From assembly GCA_028752135.1 (NCBI GenBank), contig CP082782.1, positions 806,001-870,000 on the forward strand: a DNA stretch of 64,000 nt. Direction: 5' to 3'. The stretch's first letter is position 1. Each line of letters opens with the position of its first letter. Under the pieces are notes generated by a model. The model searched no databases, was not told the origin of the DNA, and was given only the letters and a program-made list of their open reading frames with translations. The stretch comes from Ehrlichia sp028752135. GTDB taxonomy: Bacteria; Pseudomonadota; Alphaproteobacteria; Rickettsiales; Anaplasmataceae. The position numbers were made by a program, and so were the translations under genes. Of the stretch, positions 1-11,290 are shown one piece after another.

Positions 1-788
1 ATATTATACTTTTGACTTAATACTTCTAAAGTATCTGGCTCCTCAATTAACCTTCTCCTAATGAAGATATCACGATGCCTTTCATTCAACATTGCTAAAG
101 CCTGTGTAATGAGAGACTTTTTTATATCTCTTTCTTCATTAAGTAAGTATGTATCCTCTTGGTTTGGATCACTTGATTTAATAGTTTCTTGTAACTCTAT
201 ACCATTTTGATTATTATTAGAAAATATTACTTCATTGAGTGACCTATCAGTGTAAGTAAAATATCTATTCATTTGCTCTACTTCTTGTTCAGAAATTGAG
301 CATTCATTTGCTATTAATTTTATATGTTCTTTTGTAATATTACTATCATATTTAAAGAGTCTTTTCTTTATTTTTCTTAGGCTAAAAAATAATTTTCTTT
401 GTGCTTGTGTTGTGCCAATTTTTATGCATGACCATGACTTGAGAATATAATCTTTAATAGAAGCTTTAATCCACCATATTGCGTATGTAGATAGTCTAAA
501 GCCCAAGGTAGGATTGAATTTCTTTACAGCCTGCATTAGCCCTATATTTCCCTCCATAATTAGTTCTATAAGTGGTAAGCCATAATTTTTGAATCCTAGA
601 GCAACTTTTACTACTAGTCTTAGGTGACTTGTAACTAATCTATGTGCATCAGCAATAATGCCGTTTTCATACCAATTTTTTGCTAATTTTTCTTCTTCAT
701 CAAGTGACAAGATAGGAAATGTGTGCACTTCATTGATGTAAGACATTAAATTATCTTGATTTAATGAAAATATAGAACTTGTTAACAT
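1..788 (-). CDS. rpoH: RNA polymerase sigma-32 factor RpoH (3' end outside window)
   Basis: This is the heat-shock sigma factor, which directs RNA polymerase to stress promoters. I translated it from the ATG at 788-786; 262 codons are visible and the C-terminus lies off the left edge. The N-terminus has the RpoH-type sequence SYINEVHTFPILSLDEEE. Region 2 is clear: LVTSHLRLVVKVALGFKNYG, then LIELIMEGNIGLMQAVKKF, then FRLSTYAIWWIKASIKDYIL, which is the -10 recognition and melting helix. Region 4 begins near the edge with ALAMLNERHRDIFIRRRL, but the -35-reading helix-turn-helix is not visible. The gene is divergent from hpf across about 120 bp. The IWWIKASIKDYI segment favours sigma-32 over the housekeeping sigma-70. 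Confidence 0.92.
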   Translation of the reverse strand, partial: MLTSSIFSLNQDNLMSYINEVHTFPILSLDEEEKLAKNWYENGIIADAHRLVTSHLRLVVKVALGFKNYGLPLIELIMEGNIGLMQAVKKFNPTLGFRLSTYAIWWIKASIKDYILKSWSCIKIGTTQAQRKLFFSLRKIKKRLFKYDSNITKEHIKLIANECSISEQEVEQMNRYFTYTDRSLNEVIFSNNNQNGIELQETIKSSDPNQEDTYLLNEERDIKKSLITQALAMLNERHRDIFIRRRLIEEPDTLEVLSQKYN

Positions 789-906
789 ATTAAATAGTAA
801 AACCTAATAATAGTGGATTATATCAAGGTAATATAATGATGTATAGTAAATTTTCAAGATTTTGTTATATTATTAAATTAATGTAATTTTCTAAGATGTT
901 ATTTTT

Positions 907-1527
907 ATGAGTATAAATATAGTTATTACTACTAGAGGTTTTGATATTACTGATAATATTAGAACTTATGTTGAATCAAATGTACAGGATTATATAGCAA
1001 AATTTTTTATGAATGATACTGCAGTTAATATAAAGGTAATTTTATCGAAGGATGCAAATTTATTTAGTGCTAGTATTAATATCAGTGATATCAAGAGTGA
1101 ATTTATCAGAATTTCTAAGACATCGGACACAGCATATCATGCAGTAGATAATGTAATTAGTTCTTTGTGTGATAAATTACAAAGACATAAAAGTGAGCGA
1201 GTTAACAAGTATCGTCATAACAAAAATTCAGTAAAGGCACAAATGAAGTGTTTTGGATATGTGTTAGATAAGAATTTGATAGAAAATTATAACGACAGTA
1301 GCAATGATAGTAGTGATAGCAATAGTAACAATGCAGGGTTGGTCATAGAGGAAGAAGTAATGCTAAAGACCATGAGTATAGGTGATGCTATCATGGAGAT
1401 GGAATTATTATCTTTGCCTGCACTTTTGTTTATTAATGCAAAAAATAATAGAGTTAATATGGTTTATATTAGAAATGATGGAAATATAGTATGGGTAGAT
1501 CCACTTAATGTGTCTTCTATAAAGTAG
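907..1527 (+). CDS. hpf: Ribosome hibernation promoting factor, long form (HPF/RaiA family)
   Basis: The product is 206 aa. Residues about 1-100 form the ribosome-binding domain, starting INIVITTRGFDITDNIRTYV, which sits on the 30S subunit and blocks translation under stress. After a low-complexity Asn/Ser linker (about 125-140), residues about 150-200 (SIGDAIMEMELLSLPALLF, then RVNMVYIRNDGNIVWVDP) match the C-terminal dimerisation domain of long-form HPF, which in other bacteria joins two 70S particles into 100S dimers. It is divergent from rpoH, so two stress genes share one intergenic region. An A+T-rich alternating stretch follows the stop codon. Confidence 0.88.
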   Translation: MSINIVITTRGFDITDNIRTYVESNVQDYIAKFFMNDTAVNIKVILSKDANLFSASINISDIKSEFIRISKTSDTAYHAVDNVISSLCDKLQRHKSERVNKYRHNKNSVKAQMKCFGYVLDKNLIENYNDSSNDSSDSNSNNAGLVIEEEVMLKTMSIGDAIMEMELLSLPALLFINAKNNRVNMVYIRNDGNIVWVDPLNVSSIK

Positions 1528-1535
1528 TTTAGTTT

Positions 1536-1575
1536 GTATATATATATATTTATTATATATATAATATATTAGTTA
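1536..1575. repeat. Alternating TA-rich tract downstream of hpf
   Basis: The sequence is nearly pure alternating T and A and is self-complementary, so it could form a weak hairpin after hpf. I see no G+C-rich stem and do not call it a proven terminator. Confidence 0.35.
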
Positions 1576-1667
1576 TATAAATTAATATTTTTATTAATAT
1601 TATAATAACAAGTTTAGTTTACATTAATTGAATGAGTTACTTTTTAAAGAATTTTTAGGTTGGAAAG

Positions 1668-4600
1668 ATGGGAAAACAGGATCTTTATAATGCTATTACA
1701 GCAGGAGATGTAATTAAAGTAAAAGATTTTTTTAAGTCAGCAAGTAAGGAAGATATATCTTCTGCAATGTGTTCTGAAATAGAAGGTAGTAATATATTAC
1801 AATATATACTTAATCTACAACTTAAGGAAAAAAGAGGAGTTAATGTTCAAATTTTCCAGAAAGTTTTGAAGCATTGTAATAATGATCTAATAAACAAAGC
1901 GGATAAAAACAGACAATTTCCTTTGTTCTTAGCTGTACAAGCTGGACCAGAATTTGTAAGTCTGTTTAAGGAGCATGCTTTAAATAGAGGTAAAATCCAA
2001 CAAGATGTAAATTGGAGGATTGTGGATAATGAAAGTCATGGTTTGTTATATCATGCTATAATGAATGTGTATGATAATAATGTTAATGTACAACTTAATG
2101 ATATAGTATTTAATGAGAATGAATTTCCTTATCATTTAGCTACTAAAGGTGTAGATGATAATAATATATTGCATCAAATTTTTACAGAGTATCAATCAAT
2201 TGATGGAAGACAATTACGTATTCAATTATTGCTTGATAGGTTAAACAATTTTCAAGATAAATCTTCAATATGGTATGATTCCCTTAATCCTAAAGTATTG
2301 TTGAATGCTAGAAATAAATATGGTGATACACCATTTCATTTATTTATAAAAAATGGTATAGGGAATACCTTGTTTTCGAAAGAAGGACAAGGTGCAATTT
2401 ATAGTATTGAGCGTCTATTTGAACATTGTGATCTACTCAAGTGTGATGGGAGTGGTAATACTGCTATTAATTTAGCGTTTGAAAAAGGAGATAAATTACT
2501 AATTAAACATATACTTCAAACTTTAGGAGATAAAGAACAAGAAGAGCTAAAATATGCGTTAATTGAGAATCTAAATGAAGAAAATTACGCAATACTTGAA
2601 AGCAATAATATGTTGGGTGATCTTTCAGAGGATGCACTACAAGAGTTAATACCTATAATGCCAAAATTAGCACAGAGGATAGAGAAAGGATATGCTAAGT
2701 TAGATACTCTTGATAAATGTGAAAAATATCATGAATTAGTTAATAAACTTAGTGATACTTATGAACTTAATCTTGATCTCAATTTAACAAAATGTGCTGT
2801 AAAATCTCAGAATTTAGTATTACTTAAGTTTTTAAAAGAGAAGAATTTATTAGAGCAAGATGTTTTTGTAAATGAGGTAGTTAAGGTAAAAAATCCTAAT
2901 TTTATAAAAGAAGTATTACCCGTAGTTGATCTTGTTGATGCACTAGATCTTTTTGGTAGGTATGCACCAGAAGTGAGTAACAACATAAGAAACATGTCAT
3001 TAGAAATGACGTTTGAAATGCTGGGTAATAATGTTGTTGAGAGGCGTACTGGTTTAGTTTTAAATTTTATAGATATGTTAACCAATAATGTTGGTTTATT
3101 TGATAGTATTGTTGAGGAAGCCACACCAGGACAACTCGAGAACTTGATGAACACTCTTGTAAGTGTCAATTCTAAGTTAAGTGAGTATAGGTTATCGTCT
3201 AGTAGTCATCTTAATGATATAGATCTGTATTTCGAAAATACGAAAGTGCTACGTGATAAGCTAGAAAGTCTTGTCTTTAAATTTGTTGAAAATGGTGAAT
3301 ATGATAAGGTTGCTGCATTAATAAATGGTAATAAAGATCTTGTATATAGTGAACGTAATGGAAAAAATTTACTAGAAGTTGTATCAGATTCAGGGAACAC
3401 AGAACTAGTAAAACATTTAATTTCAGTACATAACGAATTTATAAAGAAAGGTAGGTTAGAGTATAGCATAAATCAAGATTATACTATAATGCAAGAGATA
3501 AAAAAATCTCTTCATCATATTGCAAAAATTAATCATGAAGATGTTATATCCATTCTAAGTCTTAATGAAAAATTTATTGATCAGTTAACAAGAGATGGGC
3601 ATGGGTTAGTTAATGTTATATTAAATAGCGCTAGAGAATCTAATAACCAGGAAGTAACAGCTTATTGTTATGAAACTTATAGTAGTTTATTATCAGGTAC
3701 TACTGCTCCATTACATATATATTTGCCTAAAATAAGATTACCAAGAGATATTACTGCTAAAAGATTAGAGGATGATTTCTCTATGGATCGTGTAGGAGAG
3801 TTTGGTATTTTTGCAAAATATATACAAGGAGTACAAAATCCTGATGCTGATGTATTCAAGCGAGAAGTTGTTGATAAACTCAGTGATAATGTAAAAGAAT
3901 ATGCTACTAGGAGTCATGGAGATAGAGGACATAGTATCTTCACTATTACAGCAGCATTTGGAACTCCTGAGCATTGGAAGAAATTATCTACAGGATATAG
4001 ATCTGTTTCACAGGTTAAAAGGATAAAATCAATTTTCCCTAATGATCCATTAAATGGGAATAAAGTATCTACTATATGTAGTCCATTACAGTCTGCTGTT
4101 ATGGCGTATAACGAACCAATGATTGATTTTCTTCTTAAGAATATTGAACCCAGTGAATTGACTAGGAGATATGGTAAGGATAATAATAATGTTTTACATA
4201 CTATACTAGATCGTTCACAAGTGCTTCTGCTTGAAAGTGTTATCAATCATAGTAGATTTCCAATATCTGTATTAACAGAGGCATTATTGCAACCTAATGC
4301 GCATGGGATTACTCCTTTTGGCAAAGCATGTGAAAGTAAGAATACAAGGGTTTGTAGAGACTTTGTTCTTCGTGCTAAAGAACAGATGAAAGTAAGTCAA
4401 TTGCAAGATTTAATTTTAAATGAAAATTTTGTTAAGGCAGTTGTTGAATCTGGTGATGTTACTTTGCTAAAGGAAGTGTTAGGTATTGAAAGATATGTTA
4501 ATGAATTAAAACCTAAACAACGGATATGTTTTGCAAAACATAAGATAGGAAATGATAGTTTATTAGTCCATGCTTGCAAGTGTGGAAATACAAGATTTTT

Positions 4601-7600
4601 AGAAGATTTAATGGAATGTTATGATATTAAAGATTTAACAAGTTCATTAACAGAAGTTATTAGAGCAAAATCAGAGATAACGCCTGAGATATTGAGTACA
4701 TTTATGTCTCATATTGTATATTCTGCTTCTGAAACTGAGGTGCTAGAAGAAATTGTTTCGTGTGTTGTAGAATGTGATAACTCTGTAGCTTTTAAAATTC
4801 TAGATGAAATGCAAGCGATTAATCCAGCTGATCGTAATGCATACTTCACAGTAGGTAGTGCAATTAAAAATGGTACTCCGAATATATTAGAGTATTTATT
4901 AAATGCACAAATGCAAGATTTCAAGCCTGTTAATTCTGGATTAGAAGCAAGTGAGTTAGGGATAGCTCTCTGTTCTCCCAAATTTTCGGAAGTATGTTAT
5001 AATTATTTGAAAACAAAGCCTCAAGATTTTCAACTTGATCTTAGTGTAGTACCACATGGTGCTATTTTATCCAATAATCTTGAACTGTTAAAACATCTTA
5101 TTGAGAGGGATAGTAGTTTTACAAAGAAGAAATATGATTTTTCTGCAAGTTATCTTAAAGAAATTGGTAGTAAGTTAGAGGAACATTATGATTGTGAACT
5201 TATACCTTTTGAATCTTTATGTGATTTTGCACGTAGAGAAAATGCAAGTGCTGAAATTCAAGATTATTTAGAATTGTCTTTATTAAAGTCTTCTCATGAA
5301 AGTTTGGAAAAATCATATGATATAACTGTTGATAATGATTTGATGAATGCAATGGTTAAACACATGGAATATGTTTCTAGTAGTTGTCCATTGTTAACTA
5401 AATATGTTGTTGACAAGTTTGATGCTGATAATTTACTAGATGGTGTTCATTATAATATTGATAGTTTATTAAGTAATTCTGATCCTGAAAAGAATAATAT
5501 TTTTCATCTGTGTACAGAGGAAAATGCGGAATTTTTATCTATAATAGCTAAGAAGTGTTATACTTATGCTGTAGAAACTGGGAAAGTAGAATATAAAGAT
5601 CTTATTACTAATATGGTGAATCATATTAATCCATCAAATGGATTGTCTTTTTTTCACTTTCTTGCTCTCAATTCTGATTATAGAAGTTATGAGAATGTTA
5701 AATCATCATGTGGAAATATAAAGTTATTAACAGCAGATAAAGCACATTTAGCTCATCTTTGTGCTAAAAGTGGAATTAAAGACGAGAATGGTAAATTTGA
5801 ATTTCAAAATCTAATTGAAAATGATCCAACATTAGTAACAGCTGTAGATGCTCAAAAGAGAGGATTAACGGTTTATGCTGCTAGTAGTCAAGGAAAAGAT
5901 GTTCAGGTACGTGATGAAGCTGTTAAGTTAATAACATCGTTAGGAGAAAAACTAGATGGCAATCTTAAGAAGTCTTCACGAAATTATATAAAAAAGACTT
6001 TAGTTGGTGCTTTTAGCAGTGGGAACAGGGGTATTTATAAATTTCTTAGTAAGTTAGCCAGTGAAAAAGGGTATACTGTTTCCCAGCAACGATCAGATTT
6101 ATTCCATGAGATAGAAAGTACTAGTGATCCTGTTAAAAAGGGTGAGTTATTGATTGGTGAATATAAATTATACAGTGAAGAAAGTGCAGAAACAAGAGTA
6201 TTACCTGCTGAATCTCATGGAGAAAGTGGTGCACAAGAGGGTAGAGAAGAGGATAAGGAAACAGAAGAAAAAGCAGAAGAAACCTTATTAGATGATGAGA
6301 ACATTGAAGAAGAAACACTATTGGAAGAAGGTGAAATCATTATTAGCCGAGCTAAAAAAGAAATATTAGATTTCCAGAATGAGATCAAGTCATTAATTAT
6401 TGATGAAGCTGACATGTCAGAATATGTAGCAGTACTTGATAAGATTGATGATCCAGTAGCGGTATTACAATTTAAACCTTTATCAAAAATACCTATTGCT
6501 ATTGCTGAAGATGCTTTTTTAAATAATAATATTGCTTTAATACAAGCTTTACTGAATTCTAGTAGAAAGTTAAATCCGAATATTACTGATGCTAATGGTA
6601 ATACTCTATTACATAATTTTGCAATGTTTATTAATAATAACCCTGAGTTATTATCTAATAAAACTGTTCAGTCTTCATTTTCTATGTTTCTGCAAAATCA
6701 TGGTTTTTCTCTTAATCAGAAAAATAATTTTGGTAATACGCCACTTGATATATTGGAAAAAACAAAGGCAGAGTTAAATGATAAAGCAAAGCTAAAGGAT
6801 TCAGATATCGATAAAGGTGTTGTTAATGCATTTATGAATTCATTAGCAGTATTATCTGAAAATGAAAGGATTTCTGTTAAACGATTTGATTCTGCCCGTG
6901 GTGTATTTGTCAAACGTGGTTCAATATATAATTTAAGTAGTGAAGTTGCTAAATCTAAAGTTCTGCAAGCAAGATTTAATGATATACTGTATAAAACTTG
7001 TGTGGATATTTTAAGTGATGATTCTTCTAAGTATGATGATGTTTCTCAAGAAAACTTTGGTAGATTAAAGCAGATATTAAATGATAGTGCTCTTAAGAAA
7101 ACTTTACTTAATACAGATTCTACAGGTAATAATGTTTTACAGAAATTATGTTTAGATGTTGCTTCTAAAAAAGTCGATGGTAATAATGAGAAATTACTAG
7201 AACTTTTCTCTGGTATTGTATCTCATTTAGAAAAAGTGATCCAGTATTACTGCAAGATTTATTATTTAATCATAGAAACTCCAAATATGAAAATACGATT
7301 GAGAGTCTTGCTCATGTTCCTGGTGCTTATTCTATATTTAAAAAATTGGAAATGAAATTCAATAAGCACAAGATATCAGATTCTTGTGATTTTCATACTA
7401 TGTTGGTAAATGCTGCTGGAGCTGGTAGTGATGATTTATATAAGTATCTCTGTAGTAATTATGCTATTGATAATATAAATAATGTAGATTTATCTGGTAA
7501 TTCATCTCTGCATAAAGCTGTTACTACTGGTTCACATGATATGGTTAATGCAGTATTGATGACTGGGAGTAATATCAACAGAAAAAATAAACATGGTAAT

Positions 7601-9442
7601 ACTCCTTTACATGAATTATTAATTTTCATAGCTTCAGCTCAAGCTGATATGGTTCAACCTGGACATATTGATCTTGTAAAATTTTTGGTATCTCGCGGTG
7701 CTTCACTTAGTGCAAAAAATCACTGTGGTCATACCCCAATTGATATTGTATCATATATTGATAAGAGTAAGAAATTAGATCAGTTATCAGAGAAACCAAT
7801 TAATCTTCTAGACTCTATAGTAGAGAGTAGAAAAGATTATTATAATATTAAAAAGCAGTGTATTACAGAATTAAAGCCTTATGTAAAATTAGGGCAAAGT
7901 ATGAGTTATCAAGATGTAAAATTTAGTGTATATGGGGGTATATTATCTGCTAAGATTAATGATGGAAAATTAAAATCTAGTGATTTATTGAACAGTAGAT
8001 TTTGTCAAGAAAATGGCCTTCAGTCAGTCAAGTTTCAGTTTTCTGACAATGATAAAGGATATGTACAAAGTATTGATAACAAGAGAAATTATGTTGTTAC
8101 TGATGGATCTATAAAACTTAAGGTATCATGGCAGCCTGTTCGTCCTAAGGGTAGTAAACGGCAAGTAGTTAATGTTATTATAGGTTCTGATGGAAGTATA
8201 TCGTTAAGCGATGAAGATGCAAAGAAATATGGAATGTATGGTGAAAAAATAAATTTTGATTGTTGTAAAATTTACGTTGGTGGACTTTGTTTAAAAGATG
8301 TTTTAGCTAATGGAAAATGGCGAAATAAAGAATTTGATTTAGGTGAAGGCTTACGAAAAAATGATACATTAGATCCAACAGATCTAGAAGATAGAGGTCA
8401 GGAGGAAGATTATGAAATAATATCACAACATTCTACTCAAGAAGCTGCAGCACGTGAAGCTACATCTGAGTTAAGTTTTAGTGATCGAGGCAGCGAATAT
8501 GATGAATATGAGCCAATTTATCAAGATGTGGATGAAGCATTACATGTACAAGAAAGTAGTGGAGTTAGAAGGGATGGTCAAGGTGATCAATTAGATCCTG
8601 AATTTAGAAGTGATATGGCAAGTAAAGATTCAGAGGATGCAGTAAAGTTGTTAAATTTGCCTATCTTAAAAGATGAAATCAGTGATCAGATTGATGTATT
8701 AGAGATGCAAGAAATAGTCTTATCATCGTCTGCTAGGTCACTACAAATCGATGAAACGGATGGCGCGCAACCTGCTAGTATACCACAGGATGAACTAGAG
8801 CCTAAAACTATGGGAGATTCAAATGAATCAACAAGGCAAGAAAATACTACACTTTTTGAACCAGTTACTAAAGAAGATCACGAACATCAAGCTGCAACGT
8901 TACAATCTATACCTGGATCATCAGGTATGGTATCAGGGGCAGTTCCATTGGGTTCTACTGATAGTACAATGGATAGAGTAGAAAAAAGCAGTAGAGAGCA
9001 AGCTTCTACAAAATTGCATACATCACAAACTAAATCAGGACATCGAAGTATAACATTTTTTGAAAGGGTTGGTCAAAGAGTAGCAGAAAAGTTTGGTGGA
9101 AGAGAAGATTCTAAATCTAGAGCATTGGGAGATTTTGGTAATATTGAAAAAGCTGAGAAGAAGGATAGTAAACATATTGTTGTGCAAGGCGGTGCTGAAA
9201 GTAGTAAAGTATCAAAGGAAACTTTAGCTGAGACAAAGCTTAGTAAAAGTGAACTAATGCTTAAGAGATCATGTAGTGAATCTTCTTTAAGTGTTGATAA
9301 TGTTGATACTGATAGTATTAAAGAAATTGCTGAAGGATTAGTAGGGGTTAAAGGTGGACAAGAAGTTAAGGATAGCTTGCAAGCTTTATCTCCTTCTCCT
9401 TCTCCTTCTATTTTACATAGTGACAACTCAAAACCAAGATGA
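1668..9442 (+). pseudogene. Giant ankyrin-repeat protein, reading frame broken once near 7231-7240
   Basis: Two overlapping frames (1668-7355 and 7346-9442) are one gene. The second frame is open upstream of its ATG and reads DPVLLQDLLFNHRNSKYEN from 7238, so adding one A to the A5 run at 7231-7235 joins them into about 2591 aa. Ankyrin-type units occur near residues 213 (NKYGDTPFHLFIKNG), 875 (NAHGITPFGKAC), 1640 (DANGNTLLHNF), 1686 (NNFGNTPLDIL), 1940 (DLSGNSSLHKAV), 1975 (NKHGNTPLHELL) and 2017 (NHCGHTPIDIV). A Glu-rich stretch lies near 1520-1560. The last 300 residues are hydrophilic, acidic then basic, and include EPIYQ. No signal peptide is evident. Large Ehrlichia and Anaplasma ankyrin proteins include secreted host-nucleus effectors, so an effector role is plausible but inferred. 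Frameshift, sequencing error and programmed slippage all remain open. Confidence 0.8.
8510..8524 (+). other. EPIYQ tyrosine motif in the ankyrin-protein tail
   Basis: The codons read E-P-I-Y-Q inside an acidic stretch (YDEYEPIYQDVDEA). This is one residue away from the EPIYA tyrosine-phosphorylation motif of several bacterial effectors. Phosphorylation is a hypothesis only. Confidence 0.4.
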
Positions 9443-9828
9443 AGATTCAAAGTTATATTTGTATTATAGATGGTTTTATAGGGATAAATGTATTATAAAT
9501 AATGAGGATGTGGAAATTAGGATTTGCAAAAATAGTATGTGAGAGTAAAGAAAACTTATTTGTGTATGATTCTAATTGATATTTTTTCTAAATTAGATAC
9601 TTACATAATGAAAAGACTGTAGTTATAAAAAATTTCATATTTTTTTGTGATTAAGTCACTAATACATTGAGATAAATAAGTTTTTTTTACAGCTATTTTA
9701 AATATTATTATGATTTAGTATGCTATTTATAAGATATTTAAAATAATAATATTTTATCTTAATAAAATTCTTGTATAACTAATAAAAGATAATATACTGT
9801 GTGGTAGGTATTTTATGATTTAAGGTTT

Positions 9829-10683
9829 ATGGCTAATCTTAAAGCTCTTTTATTAAGGATAAAAAGTATAAAATCCATACAAAAGACAACTAAAGTTATG
9901 CAGATGATATCTGCCGCTAAGCTTCATCGTGTTCAACAAAGATTGGATAGTGCTAAAAGGTATTTGTCAGAATTACATAATATTATTGATTGTAATACGA
10001 TTACTGATACTGAAAACAATGATGTTAGTAGACCATCTAATAAAGGCTGCAGCGTTTTATTAGTTATAATGTCTTCTGATAGAGGATTATGTGGTAATTT
10101 TAATAACATGATAATCAAATTTGCTAAGTCTTATGTAGAAAAATTGGAATTGGATGGTAAAGATATAAAATTAATATTTTTTGGCAAAAAAGCGCATGAT
10201 ATTATGTTCAATCAGTATTCAGACAAGATATTAAATGTATTTTCTAATGTTAAATATGTTACAGATTTTTTACATTTTAAAATATTTATGTATAATAGTG
10301 GTATTAATTTTGATCAATTTGATAGTGTTGTAATACTATTTAATAAATTCTATAATACTATGCTTCAAAAGCCTACTGCACAGAGTTTAATTCCTTGTAA
10401 TATTGAAGTTCCTATGTTATTGAGAGAAAATTATCAATATGAGCCAACATATGTTGATGTTTTATCTGCTATAAGTTTAGGTTATATGTTAAATTTAATA
10501 TATATTGCATTTTTAGAAAACTCTGCTAGCGTGCATTGTGCCCGTATGATTGCTATGGACTCAGCAAATAGTACTACTAGAGGTATGTTGGATAAGTTAG
10601 CATTAGAATATAATCGTTCTAGGCAAGCTTCTATAACTACTGATTTAATAGAAATAATTAGTGGTTTTGAGTCATTAAACTAA
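9829..10683 (+). CDS. atpG: F1Fo ATP synthase gamma subunit AtpG
   Basis: This is the central rotor stalk of the F1 sector, coupling proton flow to ATP synthesis. The product is 284 aa, close to the usual 285-295. The N-terminal helix reads LLLRIKSIKSIQKTTKVMQM followed by ISAAKL, the gamma-subunit signature. Conserved SSDRGLCGNFN lies near residue 83. The C-terminal helix contains CARMIAMDSANSTTRGM followed by LALEYNRSRQASITTDLIEI, the region that turns inside the alpha/beta hexamer. No other atp gene lies in the window, which fits the scattered ATP synthase genes of Rickettsiales. It is followed closely by folE. Confidence 0.95.
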   Translation: MANLKALLLRIKSIKSIQKTTKVMQMISAAKLHRVQQRLDSAKRYLSELHNIIDCNTITDTENNDVSRPSNKGCSVLLVIMSSDRGLCGNFNNMIIKFAKSYVEKLELDGKDIKLIFFGKKAHDIMFNQYSDKILNVFSNVKYVTDFLHFKIFMYNSGINFDQFDSVVILFNKFYNTMLQKPTAQSLIPCNIEVPMLLRENYQYEPTYVDVLSAISLGYMLNLIYIAFLENSASVHCARMIAMDSANSTTRGMLDKLALEYNRSRQASITTDLIEIISGFESLN

Positions 10684-10697
10684 TTAAGTACTAATTT

Positions 10698-11277
10698 ATG
10701 AAATATAGCAGACCCTCTGATCGTGAAGCTGAAGAAGCAATTAATTTATTAATAAGGTGGGTAGGAGATGATCCAGATAGAGAAGGTCTTGCTAGTACAG
10801 CTAAGCATGCATTAAATTTTTATAAAAAGCTCTTTAAAGGATATCAGGTAAACTTATCTTCAATTATGGAAAATGCCTTATTATCCAATAGTAGTAACTA
10901 TAATGGTGTAATAATATTTAAGAATAATGAATTTACATCTTATTGTGAACATCATGTTGTTCCAATGAAAGGTAAGATTAATATCGGATATATTCCTGAT
11001 AAATTAATATTGGGTATTGGTAGAATTGTTAAATTAGTTGATTGTTTTACAAAAAGATTGCAGCTTCAAGAGAAATTAACTGTAGAAATAGCAGAAGCTT
11101 TAGATAATTATCTAATCCCTAAAGGGGTTATTGTTGCAATTGAAGCAATACATGAATGTGTTGCTTGTTTTGAAAAAGGATGATAAGAATAATTTGTTAT
11201 TACATACAAGTTATGCTACTGGTGTTTTCCAGAATGATATGGCACTTAGGGGAGAGTTTTTTAATAGTATTAATTAA
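10698..11277 (+). pseudogene. folE: GTP cyclohydrolase I FolE, C-terminus shifted out of frame
   Basis: FolE converts GTP to dihydroneopterin triphosphate, the first step of folate synthesis; folB in this window acts in the same pathway. The open frame (10698-11183, 161 aa) has the family core: DPDREGLASTAKHAL, then YCEHHVVPMKGKINIGYIP with the Cys and His zinc ligands, GIGRIVKLVDCFTKRLQLQE, and HECV with the third ligand. It stops just after CFEKG. In another frame the DNA continues as KDDKNNLLLHTSYATGVFQN then ALRGEFFNSIN, ending at 11277, which restores a normal FolE length. Removing one A from the A5 run at 11173-11177 joins the parts. The usual Arg-Gly after the third ligand is not visible in either reading. 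Sequencing error is likely because the gene is housekeeping. Confidence 0.8.
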
Positions 11278-11290
11278 GTGGGGGAAAAAA

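Noticed and set aside
2807..4981. Many minus-strand open frames of 60-120 codons inside the ankyrin gene
   Set aside because: They lie opposite a long protein-like frame with ankyrin motifs, show no family features or ribosome sites, and are explained by low stop density on the opposite strand.
9354..9542. A short plus-strand frame overlapping the end of the ankyrin gene
   Set aside because: Its hydrophobic start comes from the reading of a CTT-rich stretch in another frame, and nothing suggests a further frameshift there.
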